The notes under the pieces: model-generated | Told to the model about the DNA's origin: nothing | Seen by the model: the letters and a program-made list of their open reading frames with translations, nothing else | The model's database searches: none | NCBI RefSeq assembly: GCF_014203425.1 | Contig: NZ_JACHJC010000001.1 | Span: 3,994,001 to 4,058,000, forward strand | DNA from: Micromonospora echinospora | GTDB lineage: Bacteria; Actinomycetota; Actinomycetes; Mycobacteriales; Micromonosporaceae | Direction of reading: 5' to 3' | Length of the DNA stretch: 64,000 nucleotides | Shown: piece by piece, positions 49,723-59,037 of the stretch | How the letters are laid out: every line of letters begins with the position of its first letter | Numbering within the stretch: position 1 is the stretch's first letter | Position numbers and translations under genes: made by a program

Positions 49723-51129
49723 TCACGTCTCGGTCAGCAGGGTCTTCTGCACCTTGCCCATCGCGTTGCGGGGCAGCGCGCCGACCAGCCGCACCTGCCG
49801 GGGGCGCTTGTGCGCGGACAGGTGCCGCGCCACGAAGTCGATCAGCTCCGCCTCGGTCACGCCGTCGCCGACCACGTACGCGGTGACCTGCTGCCCCAGG
49901 TCGGGGTGGGGCGTGCCGACCACCGCCGCCTCCCGCACGCCCGGATGGGCCAGCAGCGCGTCCTCGACCTCGCCCGCCCCGATCCGGTACCCGCCGCTCT
50001 TGATCAGGTCGGTGGCGGCCCGGCCGACGATGCGGTGGGCGCCGTCCGGGTCGACCGTCGCGACGTCGCCGGTGCGGAACCAGCCGTCGGCCGTTCGGGT
50101 GGCCGCGTCGGCGTCCGGCCGGTTCAGGTAGCCGTCGAAGAGCGTGCCGCCGCGTACCTGAAGCTCACCCATGGCCGCGCCGTCGGCCGGCAGCGGGCCG
50201 CCGTGCTCGTCGCGCACCCGCGTGTGCACGCCGGGCAGCGGCACGCCCACAATGCCGGGCCGCCGGGGACCGTCCGCGCGGGCGCTCACCGTCACCAGCG
50301 TCTCGGTCATGCCGTACCGCTCCAGCGGCCGGTGCCCGGTCAGCCCGGCCAGCGCCGTGAAGACCGGCTCGGGCAGCGCCGCGCTGCCGGACACGAGCAG
50401 CCGGGCGCCGCGCAGCGCCCGCGCCGCCGCCGGTTGCGCCGCGATCCGCGACCAGATGGTGGGTACGCCGAAGTACAGCGAGCCGCCCGCGCCCGCGTAC
50501 CGCTCGGGGTGCGGACGGCCCACGTGGCGCAGCCGGCTGCCGACGCGCAACGGGCCGAGCACGCCGAGCACCAGCCCGTGCACGTGGAACAGCGGCAGGC
50601 CGTGCACCAGCAGGTCGTCCGGCGTCCACGCCCAGGAGTCGGCGAGCCCGTCCAGGCAGGCGGCGACCGCCCGTCGGGACAGCACCGCGCCCTTGGGCGC
50701 GCCCGTGGTGCCGCTGGTGTAGAGGATCAGCGCGGTGGCCGCCGGGTCGGGTTCGGGGTGCCTGGTGTCCGAGCGCCGGGCCAGGTTCAGCGGCACGAGC
50801 GGCGGCGAATCGGCTTCCCGCGTGCCCGGCACCGCCAGCAGCAGCTCCGCGCCGGAGTCGCGCAGGATGTGGTCGCGTTCCATCGGGCCCGCGTCGGGCG
50901 GCACCGGCACCACTGCCGCGCCGGCGAGCAGCCCGCCGACCACGCCGACCACCGTCTCCAGGCTCGCCGTGGCGGGCACCGCCACCCGGGTCGCGCCGCG
51001 CAGGTCGTCTGCGACCGCGGCGGCCGCCCGGCGCAGCTCCACCCAGGACAGCGACCGGTCCTGCACCCGGATCGCGCCCGGACGCTCGTCGGTGGCCTCG
51101 GCGAGCCGGCTGAGCAGCGGCACGGGCAC
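49723..51129 (-). CDS. MatB-like malonyl-CoA synthetase / acyl-CoA ligase
   Basis: A 468-residue adenylate-forming enzyme. The P-loop motif A3 is ILYTSGTTGAPKGAVLS. The middle motif is YGMTETL and the late ones are WFRTGDVATVDPDG and RATDLIKSGGYRIGAGEVE. The C-terminal catalytic lysine is in MGKVQKTLL. Length, the conserved GTTGAPKG and the shape LFHVHGL match malonyl-CoA synthetases (MatB), which load malonate or methylmalonate onto CoA. Specificity was not checked at residue level. GTG 51129 has GGGG six bases upstream. It is divergent from the CaiB-type gene at 51240, suggesting one pathway. Confidence 0.85.
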   Translation of the reverse strand: MPVPLLSRLAEATDERPGAIRVQDRSLSWVELRRAAAAVADDLRGATRVAVPATASLETVVGVVGGLLAGAAVVPVPPDAGPMERDHILRDSGAELLLAVPGTREADSPPLVPLNLARRSDTRHPEPDPAATALILYTSGTTGAPKGAVLSRRAVAACLDGLADSWAWTPDDLLVHGLPLFHVHGLVLGVLGPLRVGSRLRHVGRPHPERYAGAGGSLYFGVPTIWSRIAAQPAAARALRGARLLVSGSAALPEPVFTALAGLTGHRPLERYGMTETLVTVSARADGPRRPGIVGVPLPGVHTRVRDEHGGPLPADGAAMGELQVRGGTLFDGYLNRPDADAATRTADGWFRTGDVATVDPDGAHRIVGRAATDLIKSGGYRIGAGEVEDALLAHPGVREAAVVGTPHPDLGQQVTAYVVGDGVTEAELIDFVARHLSAHKRPRQVRLVGALPRNAMGKVQKTLLTET

Positions 51130-51137
51130 CCCTTTCC

Positions 51138-51157
51138 CGGTACGTCCCGACGTACCG
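51138..51157. promoter_or_regulatory. Operator-like palindrome between MatB and CaiB genes
   Basis: CGGTACGT-CCCG-ACGTACCG is an inverted repeat with 8-base arms, only nine bases upstream of the MatB-like start (51129). It could bind a regulator of both divergent genes. No regulator gene is nearby. Confidence 0.5.
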
Positions 51158-51239
51158 TGACCGTAGCCGGACGGGCCACCCCTGCCCGGTCCGCCGTCAG
51201 GAATGTGTCATCGTGGTCGGCGGCGAGGGAGGGATGGGC

Positions 51240-52367
51240 ATGTCGGGTCCGTTGCACGGGGTGCTGGTCGCCGACTTCTCCCGGATCCTCGCCGGGCCGT
51301 ACGCGACGATGCTCCTGGCCGACCTCGGCGCGGACGTGGTCAAGGTGGAGTCGCCGGGCGGCGACGACACCCGGGGCTGGCGGCCCCCGGTGCGCGACGA
51401 CGTCTCCACCTACTACCTGGCGGTCAACCGCAACAAGCGCTCACTGGTCCTCGACCTGACCGACCCCGGCGACCTGGCGCTGGCGCACCGGCTGGCCGAC
51501 CGGGCCGACGTGCTGATCCAGAACTTCCGCCCGGGCGCGCTGCGCCGCTTCGGCCTCGACCACGACACGGCCACCGCCCGCAACGCCCGCCTGGTCTACG
51601 CCTCGATCAGCGGCTTCGGCGCCGCCGGGGGCGCCGACCTGCCCGGGTACGACCTGATGGTGCAGGCCGCCGCCGGGCTGATGAGCCTCACCGGGGACGC
51701 GGACGGCCCGCCCTACAAGGCCGGCGTCGCAGTGTTCGACGTGATCGCCGGGCTGCACGCGGCGGTCGGGATCCTGGCCGCCCTGCGGCACCGCGAGTCG
51801 ACCGGGCGCGGGCAGCACGTCACCGTCGACCTGCTCTCCTCGGCGTTGTCCGGGCTGGTCAACCACACCAGCGCGCACGTGGCCGGGGCAGCGCAGCCGC
51901 ACCGGATGGGCAACGCGCACCCGAGCATCGTGCCGTACGAGCCGCTGCCCACCGCCGACGGCGAGCTGGTGGTGATCGCCGGCAACGACGCGCAGTTCCG
52001 TACCCTCTGCCGGGTGCTGGGCGTGCCGGAGCTGGCCGACGACGAGCGGTTCCGGCGCAACGCCGACCGCACCGCGCACCGCGACGAGCTGCGGCCGCTG
52101 CTGGTGGCGGCGCTGTCCCGGCGCGGCAGCGCGCAGTGGTTCGGCGAGCTGCGCGCGGCGGGCGTGCCGTGCAGCCCGATCAACTCGGTGGCCGAGGGCG
52201 TGGCGCTGGCGCAGGGGCTGGGCCTGGAGCCGGTGGTGACGACCGGCGGGGTGCCGGGGATCCGGAACCCGATCGGCCTGTCCGGGGCGCCGCCCCGCTA
52301 CGACCTGCCGCCGCCGGAGCTGGACGAGCACGGCGACCAGCTGCGCGCCTGGCTCGCCGGCCCGTGA
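51240..52367 (+). CDS. CaiB/BaiF family III CoA-transferase
   Basis: A 375-residue family III CoA transferase. It has the N-terminal Rossmann-type segment VLVADFSRILAGPYATMLLA, the strand NPIG near the end, and the catalytic Asp region GYDLMVQAAAGLM (about 140-152). Such enzymes move CoA between carboxylic acids (formyl-CoA, carnitine, succinyl-CoA types). ATG 51240 has GGGAGGG six bases upstream; an ATG six bases earlier leaves no space. Being divergent from a MatB-like ligase suggests dicarboxylate CoA-ester metabolism, but donors and acceptors are unknown. Confidence 0.88.
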   Translation: MSGPLHGVLVADFSRILAGPYATMLLADLGADVVKVESPGGDDTRGWRPPVRDDVSTYYLAVNRNKRSLVLDLTDPGDLALAHRLADRADVLIQNFRPGALRRFGLDHDTATARNARLVYASISGFGAAGGADLPGYDLMVQAAAGLMSLTGDADGPPYKAGVAVFDVIAGLHAAVGILAALRHRESTGRGQHVTVDLLSSALSGLVNHTSAHVAGAAQPHRMGNAHPSIVPYEPLPTADGELVVIAGNDAQFRTLCRVLGVPELADDERFRRNADRTAHRDELRPLLVAALSRRGSAQWFGELRAAGVPCSPINSVAEGVALAQGLGLEPVVTTGGVPGIRNPIGLSGAPPRYDLPPPELDEHGDQLRAWLAGP

Positions 52368-52392
52368 GCCGGCCCGTGAGCCCGGCACGTGG

Positions 52393-52809
52393 TCAGAGCG
52401 TCTCGACCAGGCGGAAGCGCTCCAGCACGGCCAGGGTGTCGTCGTCGACCGTGAACGCGGGGTCGCCGAGCCAGCCGCGGTAGTCGTCGCCGTGCCAGAA
52501 CCGCTCGTGACCGGCCCGCCAGGCGGCGACAGTGTCGAACCCTTCGCCCTCGTCCCGCGCGTGGTCGAGATCGACGTCGCCGAGGCGGGCGACACGGACC
52601 TCGACCAGCTCGATCACCGCCACCGCCCGGCCGTCGGAGTCGATCACCGCCGACCGGGTGCCGACTGCCGGCAGCGGCTCACCGTCGATCTCGTAGTCCT
52701 GGAGCAGCCCGGTGGTGGTGGTCTTGCTGCCGTCGAGCACGGCGGCGACGAGCTGGTCGCGCAGCGGGCCGGGAAAGGCGAACTCGAAGGTGGGCAGATC
52801 GGCGTCCAT
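52393..52809 (-). CDS. ASCH-domain protein
   Basis: A 138-residue ASCH (PUA-like beta-barrel) protein. Conserved residues include DGSKTTTTGLL near 27-37 and the RNA/nucleotide-binding barrel strands SAVIDSDGRAVAVIEL. The last third carries Trp residues (FWHGDDYRGWLG). Bacterial ASCH proteins include N4-acetylcytidine amidohydrolases and possible RNA-binding factors. It is convergent with the CaiB gene. The function is uncertain. Confidence 0.85.
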   Translation of the reverse strand: MDADLPTFEFAFPGPLRDQLVAAVLDGSKTTTTGLLQDYEIDGEPLPAVGTRSAVIDSDGRAVAVIELVEVRVARLGDVDLDHARDEGEGFDTVAAWRAGHERFWHGDDYRGWLGDPAFTVDDDTLAVLERFRLVETL

Positions 52810-52869
52810 GCGCGGCAGCGTAGCCGGGTCACGCGGGGTGGGCGACCGCCTGTTGCGGCGCCCGGCCGC

Positions 52870-53745
52870 TCAGCCCGGCGGCAGCGTCCGGTCCAGCCAG
52901 TCGAGCAGCAGCCGCTCGTACTGCGGGCTGACGCCGTCCAGATCCTCGCTCTCGCCGAGCGTGGGGGCGTGGTCGCAGCCGGCCAGCCGGGCCACTGTCA
53001 GCTCGATGTTCCGGGCCGTCCGCCGCCACACCGCGAGGCTGTCCTCGATCGGGATCCAGGCGTCCGTCTCGCCGTAGCAGAGCAGCACCGGGCCGGTCAG
53101 CCGCGCCAGCACCGGCGCCGGGTCGTGGTCCATGTCGGTCCAGGCGCCGGGCCGCTCCGGCAGCTCGTCGGGCAGGAACGTCAGCGGGAACCACCGCCGC
53201 CGCGCCGCCGCGTCCAGCGCCGCCTGCGCCGCCGGGCGGGACACCTCGCCGCGCTGGTAGCCCTCGGCCAGCCGGCGCAGCTCGGCCAGCTCGGCCAGGT
53301 CGGCCGGCCCGTAGCCGTGGCGGCGGAGCTGCTCGGCCGTCGCGTAGCGCATCTGCGCGGCCGGGCTCACAGCACTGCACCCGACCAGGACCAGGAAGTC
53401 GACCGGACAGCGGGTGGCGGCGAGCGTCGCCGCCCACGCGCCCTGGCTGAACCCCCAGAGCCCGACCGGAACCGCCCCGACGTGCCGGCGCAGCTCGGCG
53501 AGCGCGGCGCAGGCGTCCTCGGCCTGGTCGGCAAGTGGCACGTCGTGCCCGTCGACGCGGGGGCGGCGGTCGTAGCGCAGCACCGCGATCCCGGCCGGAG
53601 GCAGCAGCCGGGCCAGGTGCGCGTACAGGAAGTGGGAACGCTGCCCGGCGTGCGAGCCGTGCAGCACCACCAGGCCGCCGCGTACCGGCCCGGCCGGCAG
53701 GTCCAGCATCCCCGGCAGTCCCGCCGCGCCGATCGTCGTCTCCAT
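52870..53745 (-). CDS. Alpha/beta-hydrolase (dienelactone-hydrolase-like)
   Basis: A 291-residue alpha/beta hydrolase without signal peptide. The nucleophile Ser sits in LWGFSQGAWAA (GxSxG). The oxyanion loop is VVLHGSHAG. A late Asp (YGETDAWIP) and a late His (GCDHAPTL) complete the triad. A lid region of about 60 residues (about 160-215) is inserted. ATG 53745 is supported by the N-terminal strand. The substrate is unknown; small esters or peptides are likely. Confidence 0.85.
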   Translation of the reverse strand: METTIGAAGLPGMLDLPAGPVRGGLVVLHGSHAGQRSHFLYAHLARLLPPAGIAVLRYDRRPRVDGHDVPLADQAEDACAALAELRRHVGAVPVGLWGFSQGAWAATLAATRCPVDFLVLVGCSAVSPAAQMRYATAEQLRRHGYGPADLAELAELRRLAEGYQRGEVSRPAAQAALDAAARRRWFPLTFLPDELPERPGAWTDMDHDPAPVLARLTGPVLLCYGETDAWIPIEDSLAVWRRTARNIELTVARLAGCDHAPTLGESEDLDGVSPQYERLLLDWLDRTLPPG

Positions 53746-53853
53746 GCCGGGCAGTGAACCACCAGCCGTCCCGCCCGGTGGTCCCGGCCGCCGTCCGCGA
53801 CGCCCGCGTGCGTACCCTGACCAGGTACGCAGTCGCGACCGTGGAGAACCGCC

Positions 53854-54390
53854 ATGACCAGCCCCGCATCCCGTGCCGTCCGGGTCGCCCGCCCCGACGA
53901 CGTGGCCGCCCTCGTCGACCTGATCGAGTCGGCGTACCGGGGTGAGCGCAGCCGGCAGGGCTGGACCCACGAGGCGGACCTGCTGGCCGGGCAGCGCACC
54001 GACCCGGACATGGTCGCCTCGGCGGTCACCGCCGCCGACGGCGTGGTGCTGGTCGCCGAGCAGGACGGCGACCTGCTCGCCTGCTGCCAGCTGGAACGCC
54101 GCGACGACCACGTCTACTTCGGGATGTTCGCGGTCAGCCCCGGCCGGCAGGGCGGTGGCCTGGGCCGGGAGTTGCTGGCCGAGGCCGAGCGCTACGCGGC
54201 CGAGCAGTGGCACGCCGGGGAGATGCGGATGACCGTGATCGTCCAGCGCGACGACCTGATCGCCTGGTACGAGCGGCGCGGCTACGTCCGCACCGGCGAG
54301 CTGAGCCCGTTCCCGTACGGCGACGAGCGCTTCGGCCTGCCGCTGCGGCCGGACCTGGCGTTCGAGACGCTGCGCAAGAAGCTCGGCTGA
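53854..54390 (+). CDS. GNAT N-acetyltransferase
   Basis: A 178-residue GNAT protein. The acetyl-CoA-binding motif A is visible as FAVSPGRQGGGLGRELLAEA (about 90-109), preceded by the beta-4 strand DHVYFGMF. The motif B region includes IAWYERRGYVRTGE. It probably acetylates an amine or a protein N-terminus; the substrate is unknown. ATG 53854 is the first codon. Its stop and the MmcQ-like gene's end are convergent and one base apart. Confidence 0.9.
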   Translation: MTSPASRAVRVARPDDVAALVDLIESAYRGERSRQGWTHEADLLAGQRTDPDMVASAVTAADGVVLVAEQDGDLLACCQLERRDDHVYFGMFAVSPGRQGGGLGRELLAEAERYAAEQWHAGEMRMTVIVQRDDLIAWYERRGYVRTGELSPFPYGDERFGLPLRPDLAFETLRKKLG

Positions 54391-54391
54391 C

Positions 54392-54802
54392 TCAGCCCGG
54401 CCGGTCGACGAGCGCGACCAGCTTCTTCGGGGCCAGCACGCAGTAGCTCTCGGTGAGCAGCTCGGCGACCTCGGTCCAGTCCGTGTCGGCGTCCAGCCGC
54501 AGGCCGACCACGTCGGCGGCCCAGTCCGGCTTGAAGAAGTGCGGCCCGGCCGCGAGCAGCCCGGCGATCTCGTCGCCGGGGGAGCGGAACGTCATCACAC
54601 AGACCGGTTCGTCGGTCGCCGCGGCCCGCGCGTACGCGGCCTGGTGGCCGGGGTCGACGGTGAGCACGTGGGCGAACGTCCGGCCGCGGACACGCCACCG
54701 CACGCCCACCCAGGCCGGCTCCTCGTAGGCGTCCGGCAGGCCGAGGCAGACCGGGCGCAGGTGGTCGAGGTGCTCGGGCGGAACGTCTCCGGGGCCGGTC
54801 AT
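54392..54802 (-). CDS. MmcQ/YjbR-family protein
   Basis: A 136-residue MmcQ/YjbR-like protein. The CyaY-like alpha/beta fold is suggested by the order: helical N-terminus [14 protein letters not shown], the strand [16 protein letters not shown], and later [15 protein letters not shown] with [12 protein letters not shown] at the end. Members may bind DNA or serve in stress; none is well characterised. It is convergent with the GNAT gene. Confidence 0.85.
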   Translation of the reverse strand: MTGPGDVPPEHLDHLRPVCLGLPDAYEEPAWVGVRWRVRGRTFAHVLTVDPGHQAAYARAAATDEPVCVMTFRSPGDEIAGLLAAGPHFFKPDWAADVVGLRLDADTDWTEVAELLTESYCVLAPKKLVALVDRPG

Positions 54803-54966
54803 GCCCGCAGGCTAGCCGCGGCCCCCGACAATCCCGCCGCTCCGGCGTGGCGCGCGGGCCCTCGCGCGTGCGGCGGAGAAATGTCACAGCCGGGGAGTAC
54901 CACGACGATGAGTTTCGGCAGGGCGCGCGGTCAGTGCAGGGAAGACACCTGGATGGAGGACGAGAC

Positions 54967-56082
54967 ATGAGCGGCGTACGGGTACTTGTCGGCACGCGCA
55001 AGGGCGCGTTCATTCTGACGTCGGACGGCAAGCGCGACGACTGGACGGTCGACGGACCGCACTTCGGCGGATGGGAGATCTACCACCTCACAGGTTCACC
55101 TGTCGAACCGGACCGGCTCTACGCGTCCCAGTCCGGCGGCTGGTTCGGGCAGCTGATCCAGCGCTCGGACGACGGCGGCCGGAACTGGACGACAGTCGGC
55201 AACGACTTCGCCTACAGCGGCGAGGTGGGGCAGCACCTCTGGTACGACGGCACCCCGCGCCCGTGGGAGTTCAAGCGGATCTGGCACCTGGAGCCGTCCC
55301 GCCACGACCCGGACACCGTGTACGCGGGCGGTGAGGACGCCGCCCTCTACCTGTCCACCGACGGCGGCCAGAAGTGGTCCGAGCTGACCGCCCTGCGGCA
55401 GCATCCGACCGGCCCGTCCTGGCAGCCCGGCGCGGGCGGGATGTGCCTGCACACGATCATCCTCGACCCGGCCGACCGGGACCGGATCTACGTCGCGATC
55501 TCGGCGGCCGGCGCGTTCCGCAGCGACGACGGCGGCGCGAGCTGGCTGCCGATCAACAAGGGACTGCGTTCCGGCGAGATCCCCGACACCGACTCCGAGG
55601 TCGGGCACTGCGTGCACCGCCTCGCCCAGCACCCGTCCCGGCCGGACACGCTGTTCATGCAGAAGCACTGGGACGTCATGCGCACCGACGACGCCGGCGG
55701 CAACTGGCGGGAGATCAGCGGCGACCTGCCGACGGACTTCGGGTTCCCGATCGCGGTGCACGCGCACGAGCCGGAGACGGTCTACGTGGTGCCGATCACC
55801 AGCGACTCGCTGCACTACCCGCCGGAGGGCAAGCTGCGCGTCTACCGCAGCCGCACCGGCGGTGAGCACTGGGAGCCGCTGACCGAAGGGCTGCCGCAGT
55901 CGCACTGCTACGTCAACGTGCTGCGCGACGCGATGGCCGTCGACACGCTCGACCCCTGCGGAATCTACTTCGGCACCACCGGCGGTCAGGTCTACCACTC
56001 GGCCGACGGCGGCGACACCTGGGCGCCGATCGTGCGTGACCTGCCGGGAGTGCTCTCGGTCGAGGTCCAGGTGCTGCCGTGA
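54967..56082 (+). CDS. BNR/sortilin-type beta-propeller protein
   Basis: A 371-residue cytoplasmic (no signal peptide) protein with repeated BNR/Asp-box units of the form [32 protein letters not shown] and SADGGDTW, about 60-80 residues apart. Such units build VPS10/YCF48-type propellers, sialidase-like in fold. There is no sialidase active site to see. ATG 54967 has GGAGGA at seven bases. It overlaps the MoaD-like gene by four bases, so the two proteins probably act together. The pair also occurs in other bacteria in my recollection, but no function is established. Confidence 0.88.
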   Translation: MSGVRVLVGTRKGAFILTSDGKRDDWTVDGPHFGGWEIYHLTGSPVEPDRLYASQSGGWFGQLIQRSDDGGRNWTTVGNDFAYSGEVGQHLWYDGTPRPWEFKRIWHLEPSRHDPDTVYAGGEDAALYLSTDGGQKWSELTALRQHPTGPSWQPGAGGMCLHTIILDPADRDRIYVAISAAGAFRSDDGGASWLPINKGLRSGEIPDTDSEVGHCVHRLAQHPSRPDTLFMQKHWDVMRTDDAGGNWREISGDLPTDFGFPIAVHAHEPETVYVVPITSDSLHYPPEGKLRVYRSRTGGEHWEPLTEGLPQSHCYVNVLRDAMAVDTLDPCGIYFGTTGGQVYHSADGGDTWAPIVRDLPGVLSVEVQVLP

Positions 56083-56375
56083 TCCGGGTGGTGTTACCGG
56101 CGCACCTGAAGAACCTGGCGCACGTCACCGGCGAGGTACGCGTCGAGGTGGCCGGGCCGCCCACCCAGCGGGAGGTGCTCGACGCGCTGGAGGCGGCGTA
56201 CCCGATGCTGCTCGGCACGATCCGCGACCGGCACAGCGGGAAGCGCCGGCCGTTCGTCCGCTTCTACGCCTGCGAGCTGGACCTGTCGAACGAGTCGCCG
56301 GACGATCCGCTGCCCGAGGAGGTCGTCACAGGCAAGGAGCCGTTCATCGTGCTCGGCGCGATGGCCGGCGGCTGA
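56079..56375 (+). CDS. MoaD/ThiS-family ubiquitin-like protein
   Basis: A 98-residue beta-grasp protein with the diagnostic Gly-Gly C-terminus (MAGG), the site where MoaD/ThiS proteins are adenylated and thiocarboxylated. The N-terminal strand [13 protein letters not shown] is also typical. GTG 56079 overlaps the BNR gene stop. No MoeB, cysteine desulfurase or molybdopterin synthase large subunit lies nearby, so a role other than cofactor synthesis is possible, such as sulfur donor or protein modifier. Confidence 0.85.
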   Translation: MIRVVLPAHLKNLAHVTGEVRVEVAGPPTQREVLDALEAAYPMLLGTIRDRHSGKRRPFVRFYACELDLSNESPDDPLPEEVVTGKEPFIVLGAMAGG

Positions 56376-56423
56376 GCGCATGCGGCCGGGAACCGTGCTC
56401 GCCGCGGCCGCGTCTGACGGTCC

Positions 56424-58373
56424 ATGACGTGTCGCAGATCCCGGACGATCGGATGGACGATGGCCGCCGCGCTGGCCCTCGGTGGCTGCACCGCGTCACC
56501 GCCGGCCGATCAGCCGCCCACCGGCCGGCCCGTTCCGGCCGGTGGATTACGGCTCGTCGCCTTCGACTCCTGCGACGAGGCGCTGCGGCAGATCCGGGCG
56601 GCCGCGCGGGCCGCGGTGGGACCGTGGGGTCTCGGGCCGAACCACGACATGCTCCGGTTCAGCGCGGAGTCCGGGGTCGACGGCGGCGCCGCGAAAGCGG
56701 CCGGGCCGGCGTCCACGCCGGACTTCTCCGGCACGAACGTGCACGAGGCGGGCGTGGACGAACCGGACCTGGTCAAGACCGACGGCCGGCGCATCGTCAC
56801 GTACGGCCGGGGCGTGCTGTCGGTCGTCGACCCGGTGACCCGCCGGCAGACCGCCCGGCTGGCGCTCGACCCGGCCGCCGAGCGGTTCTCCGGTCAGGAG
56901 GGCAACCTGCTGCTGCACGGGGACCGCGCGCTCGTGCTGCTGCGCGCCGGAACGGTCCCCAAGTCCGCGGTGCCTGGTCGGCGTCCCGCACCCGGCATGG
57001 TCGGGCAGGCCCGGCTGGTCCTGGTCGACCTCGCCGCAGCGCCGCGCGTCGTCGGCGAGTACTGGATCGACGGCCGGATGGTCGACGCCCGGCAGGTCGG
57101 CGCGACCGCCCGCATCGTGATCAGTTCCGGTCACCGGCTCGAATTTCCGCAGCCTTCGGGAAAGCGTACCGACGCGCAGCGGACCGCCGCGAACCGCGCG
57201 GTCGTCGACAAGGCCACGCTCGACGACTGGCTGCCCCGGTACGAGGTCCGCGACAGCGTCCGCACGGTCGGCAGCGGTCGGGTCGGCTGCGACCGGGTCA
57301 GCCGGCCGGCCGGCTTCTCCGCCGCCTCGATGCTCACCGTGCTCAGTTTCGACCTGGCCGCGCCCGCGCTCGGTGCCGGTGACCCGGTCACCGTGTTCGC
57401 GGACGGCGACACCGTGTACAGCAACGGTCAACGCCTCTACATCGCCAACGACCAGCGCTGGCGGGCGTGGCGCGCTCCGTCACCGGCGGCGCGCGACGAC
57501 GGCACCGAGATCTACCAGTTCGACACCGCTGCGGGCACGCCGCGCTACGTCGCCGCCGGATCAGTGCCCGGCTGGCTGATCAACCAGTACGCGCTGTCCG
57601 AGTGGGACGGTCACCTGCGGGTCGCCACCACCATCGGCGACAGGTGGGGCCGGGGGAACGCCTCGCAGTCCGGCGTGTACGTGCTGCGCGCCGACGGTCC
57701 CACGCTCAAGCGGGTCGGCGCGGTCACCGGCCTCGGCAAGGGCGAGCGGATCTACGCGGTCCGGTTCATCGGCGGCACCGGGTACGTGGTGACGTTCCGG
57801 GAGACCGACCCGCTGTACGGCGTGGACCTGCGGGACCCGGCCAAGCCCCGGGTCACCGGCGAACTGAAGATCAACGGGTATTCGGCGTACCTGCATCCGG
57901 CCGGCGACGGCCGGCTGATCGGGGTCGGGCAGGACGCGACCGACCGAGGGCGGGTGACGGGCACCCAGGTGTCGTTGTTCGACGTCGCCGACCCGGCCCG
58001 GCCGGCGCGGATCGCCCAGCACCACGTCGCCGGCGGCTGGTCCGAGGCGGAGCACGACCCGCACGCGTTCCTCTACTGGCCGCCCGAGCGGCTGATGGTG
58101 ATCCCGGTACGGCAGCCGGGCGTGGACACCGATCGGCCCGACGGCACGAAGCGCCCGCCGTCCGGTGGTGTGCTGGCGTTGCGGCTCGGCGACAAGGGCT
58201 TCACGGTGGCCGGCGCGGTGGACCATCCGGGGAGCGTGGCCGACGGCGGCGAGTGGGTGGCGATCCGCCGTTCGCTGATGATCGACGGTGTGCTCTGGAC
58301 GGTCTCCGAAGCCGGGCTCAAGGCGACCGCCCTGTCCGGCATGACCACCCTGGCCTGGGTGCCGCTGGCCTGA
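56424..58373 (+). CDS. Beta-propeller lipoprotein (PF09826 type)
   Basis: A 649-residue exported lipoprotein. The signal peptide ends in the lipobox LGGC (C22). The bulk resembles secreted beta-propeller (Beta_propel) proteins: FSGTNVHEAGVDEPDLVKTD near 103, repeated strands with DPxxP elements such as DLRDPAKPRVTGELKING, and GTQVSLFDVADPARPA. The function of this family is unknown; anchoring on the membrane surface fits. ATG 56424 supplies the complete signal peptide. A hairpin follows at 58379. Confidence 0.85.
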   Translation: MTCRRSRTIGWTMAAALALGGCTASPPADQPPTGRPVPAGGLRLVAFDSCDEALRQIRAAARAAVGPWGLGPNHDMLRFSAESGVDGGAAKAAGPASTPDFSGTNVHEAGVDEPDLVKTDGRRIVTYGRGVLSVVDPVTRRQTARLALDPAAERFSGQEGNLLLHGDRALVLLRAGTVPKSAVPGRRPAPGMVGQARLVLVDLAAAPRVVGEYWIDGRMVDARQVGATARIVISSGHRLEFPQPSGKRTDAQRTAANRAVVDKATLDDWLPRYEVRDSVRTVGSGRVGCDRVSRPAGFSAASMLTVLSFDLAAPALGAGDPVTVFADGDTVYSNGQRLYIANDQRWRAWRAPSPAARDDGTEIYQFDTAAGTPRYVAAGSVPGWLINQYALSEWDGHLRVATTIGDRWGRGNASQSGVYVLRADGPTLKRVGAVTGLGKGERIYAVRFIGGTGYVVTFRETDPLYGVDLRDPAKPRVTGELKINGYSAYLHPAGDGRLIGVGQDATDRGRVTGTQVSLFDVADPARPARIAQHHVAGGWSEAEHDPHAFLYWPPERLMVIPVRQPGVDTDRPDGTKRPPSGGVLALRLGDKGFTVAGAVDHPGSVADGGEWVAIRRSLMIDGVLWTVSEAGLKATALSGMTTLAWVPLA

Positions 58374-58378
58374 CGTCG

Positions 58379-58419
58379 GCCGGGCCTCGCCGCGCGGTGG
58401 ACGCGCGACGAGGCCCGGC
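58379..58419. terminator. Bidirectional hairpin terminator
   Basis: GCCGGGCCTCG (58379-58389) pairs with CGAGGCCCGGC (58409-58419), with an inner GC stem in the loop. It separates the convergent propeller and ABC permease genes. Confidence 0.65.
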
Positions 58420-58422
58420 ACG

Positions 58423-59037
58423 TCACTGTTCCAGCGCCGCCTCGGCCGCCGCGACCTGCGGGCCCACCCGCAGCGCGTACGCGACGACGCCGCCGAGAAG
58501 GAACGTCGTGGCGGTGACCGCGGCGATCCGGTTGCCCGGCTCCTGCGCCATCCACAACGCGACCTGCCGCCATTGCGGTCCGCCCGGCGCGGCCAGGAAC
58601 GCCCCCAGCGCGGCCCAGGCGGTGGGCACCTGCCAGGCGGCCCGCGCGCCGGCGAGCGCGGCGCCGAGTCCGACCAGCCCGATCAGCCCGGCCGTGTTGC
58701 GGGCCAGCACGGACAGCGGCCCGAAGTCGGCGCCGAGGGCGCGGGCGGCGGCCAGCAGCCCGACCACCACCACGCCGTACGCGAGCAGGTGCCCGGCCCG
58801 GCGCGGCGCCCACTGCCACGCGGCGGTCCGCTCCAGCGCCGGGTCGGTGCCGGCGAGCGTCGGCCCGAGCGGCGCGACCGCCAGCGCGGTGGTGAGCACG
58901 GCGAGGCCGGCCGGCACCTCGGGCCGGTCGGTGAAGGCGGCCCAGGAGACGGCCATCACGGCGACGGCGACCGCGGATCCGGCCAGGGCGGCGGGCAGCC
59001 GGCGGGACCGCACGTACAGCGGCAGCCAGCGGGTCAC
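58423..59037 (-). CDS. Membrane protein, second permease-like subunit of ABC operon
   Basis: A 204-residue membrane protein with about six hydrophobic helices and short loops. It overlaps the preceding permease-like gene by four bases (GTGA at 59037-59034) and is last in the operon with an ABC ATPase and an ECF sigma/anti-sigma pair. It probably forms part of an ABC exporter. No family was recognised with certainty. Confidence 0.75.
   Translation of the reverse strand: MTRWLPLYVRSRRLPAALAGSAVAVAVMAVSWAAFTDRPEVPAGLAVLTTALAVAPLGPTLAGTDPALERTAAWQWAPRRAGHLLAYGVVVVGLLAAARALGADFGPLSVLARNTAGLIGLVGLGAALAGARAAWQVPTAWAALGAFLAAPGGPQWRQVALWMAQEPGNRIAAVTATTFLLGGVVAYALRVGPQVAAAEAALEQ

Noticed and set aside
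54967..56082. True sialidase activity of the BNR protein
   Set aside because: Only Asp-box repeats are seen; no arginine triad or catalytic pattern of sialidases, and no signal peptide.
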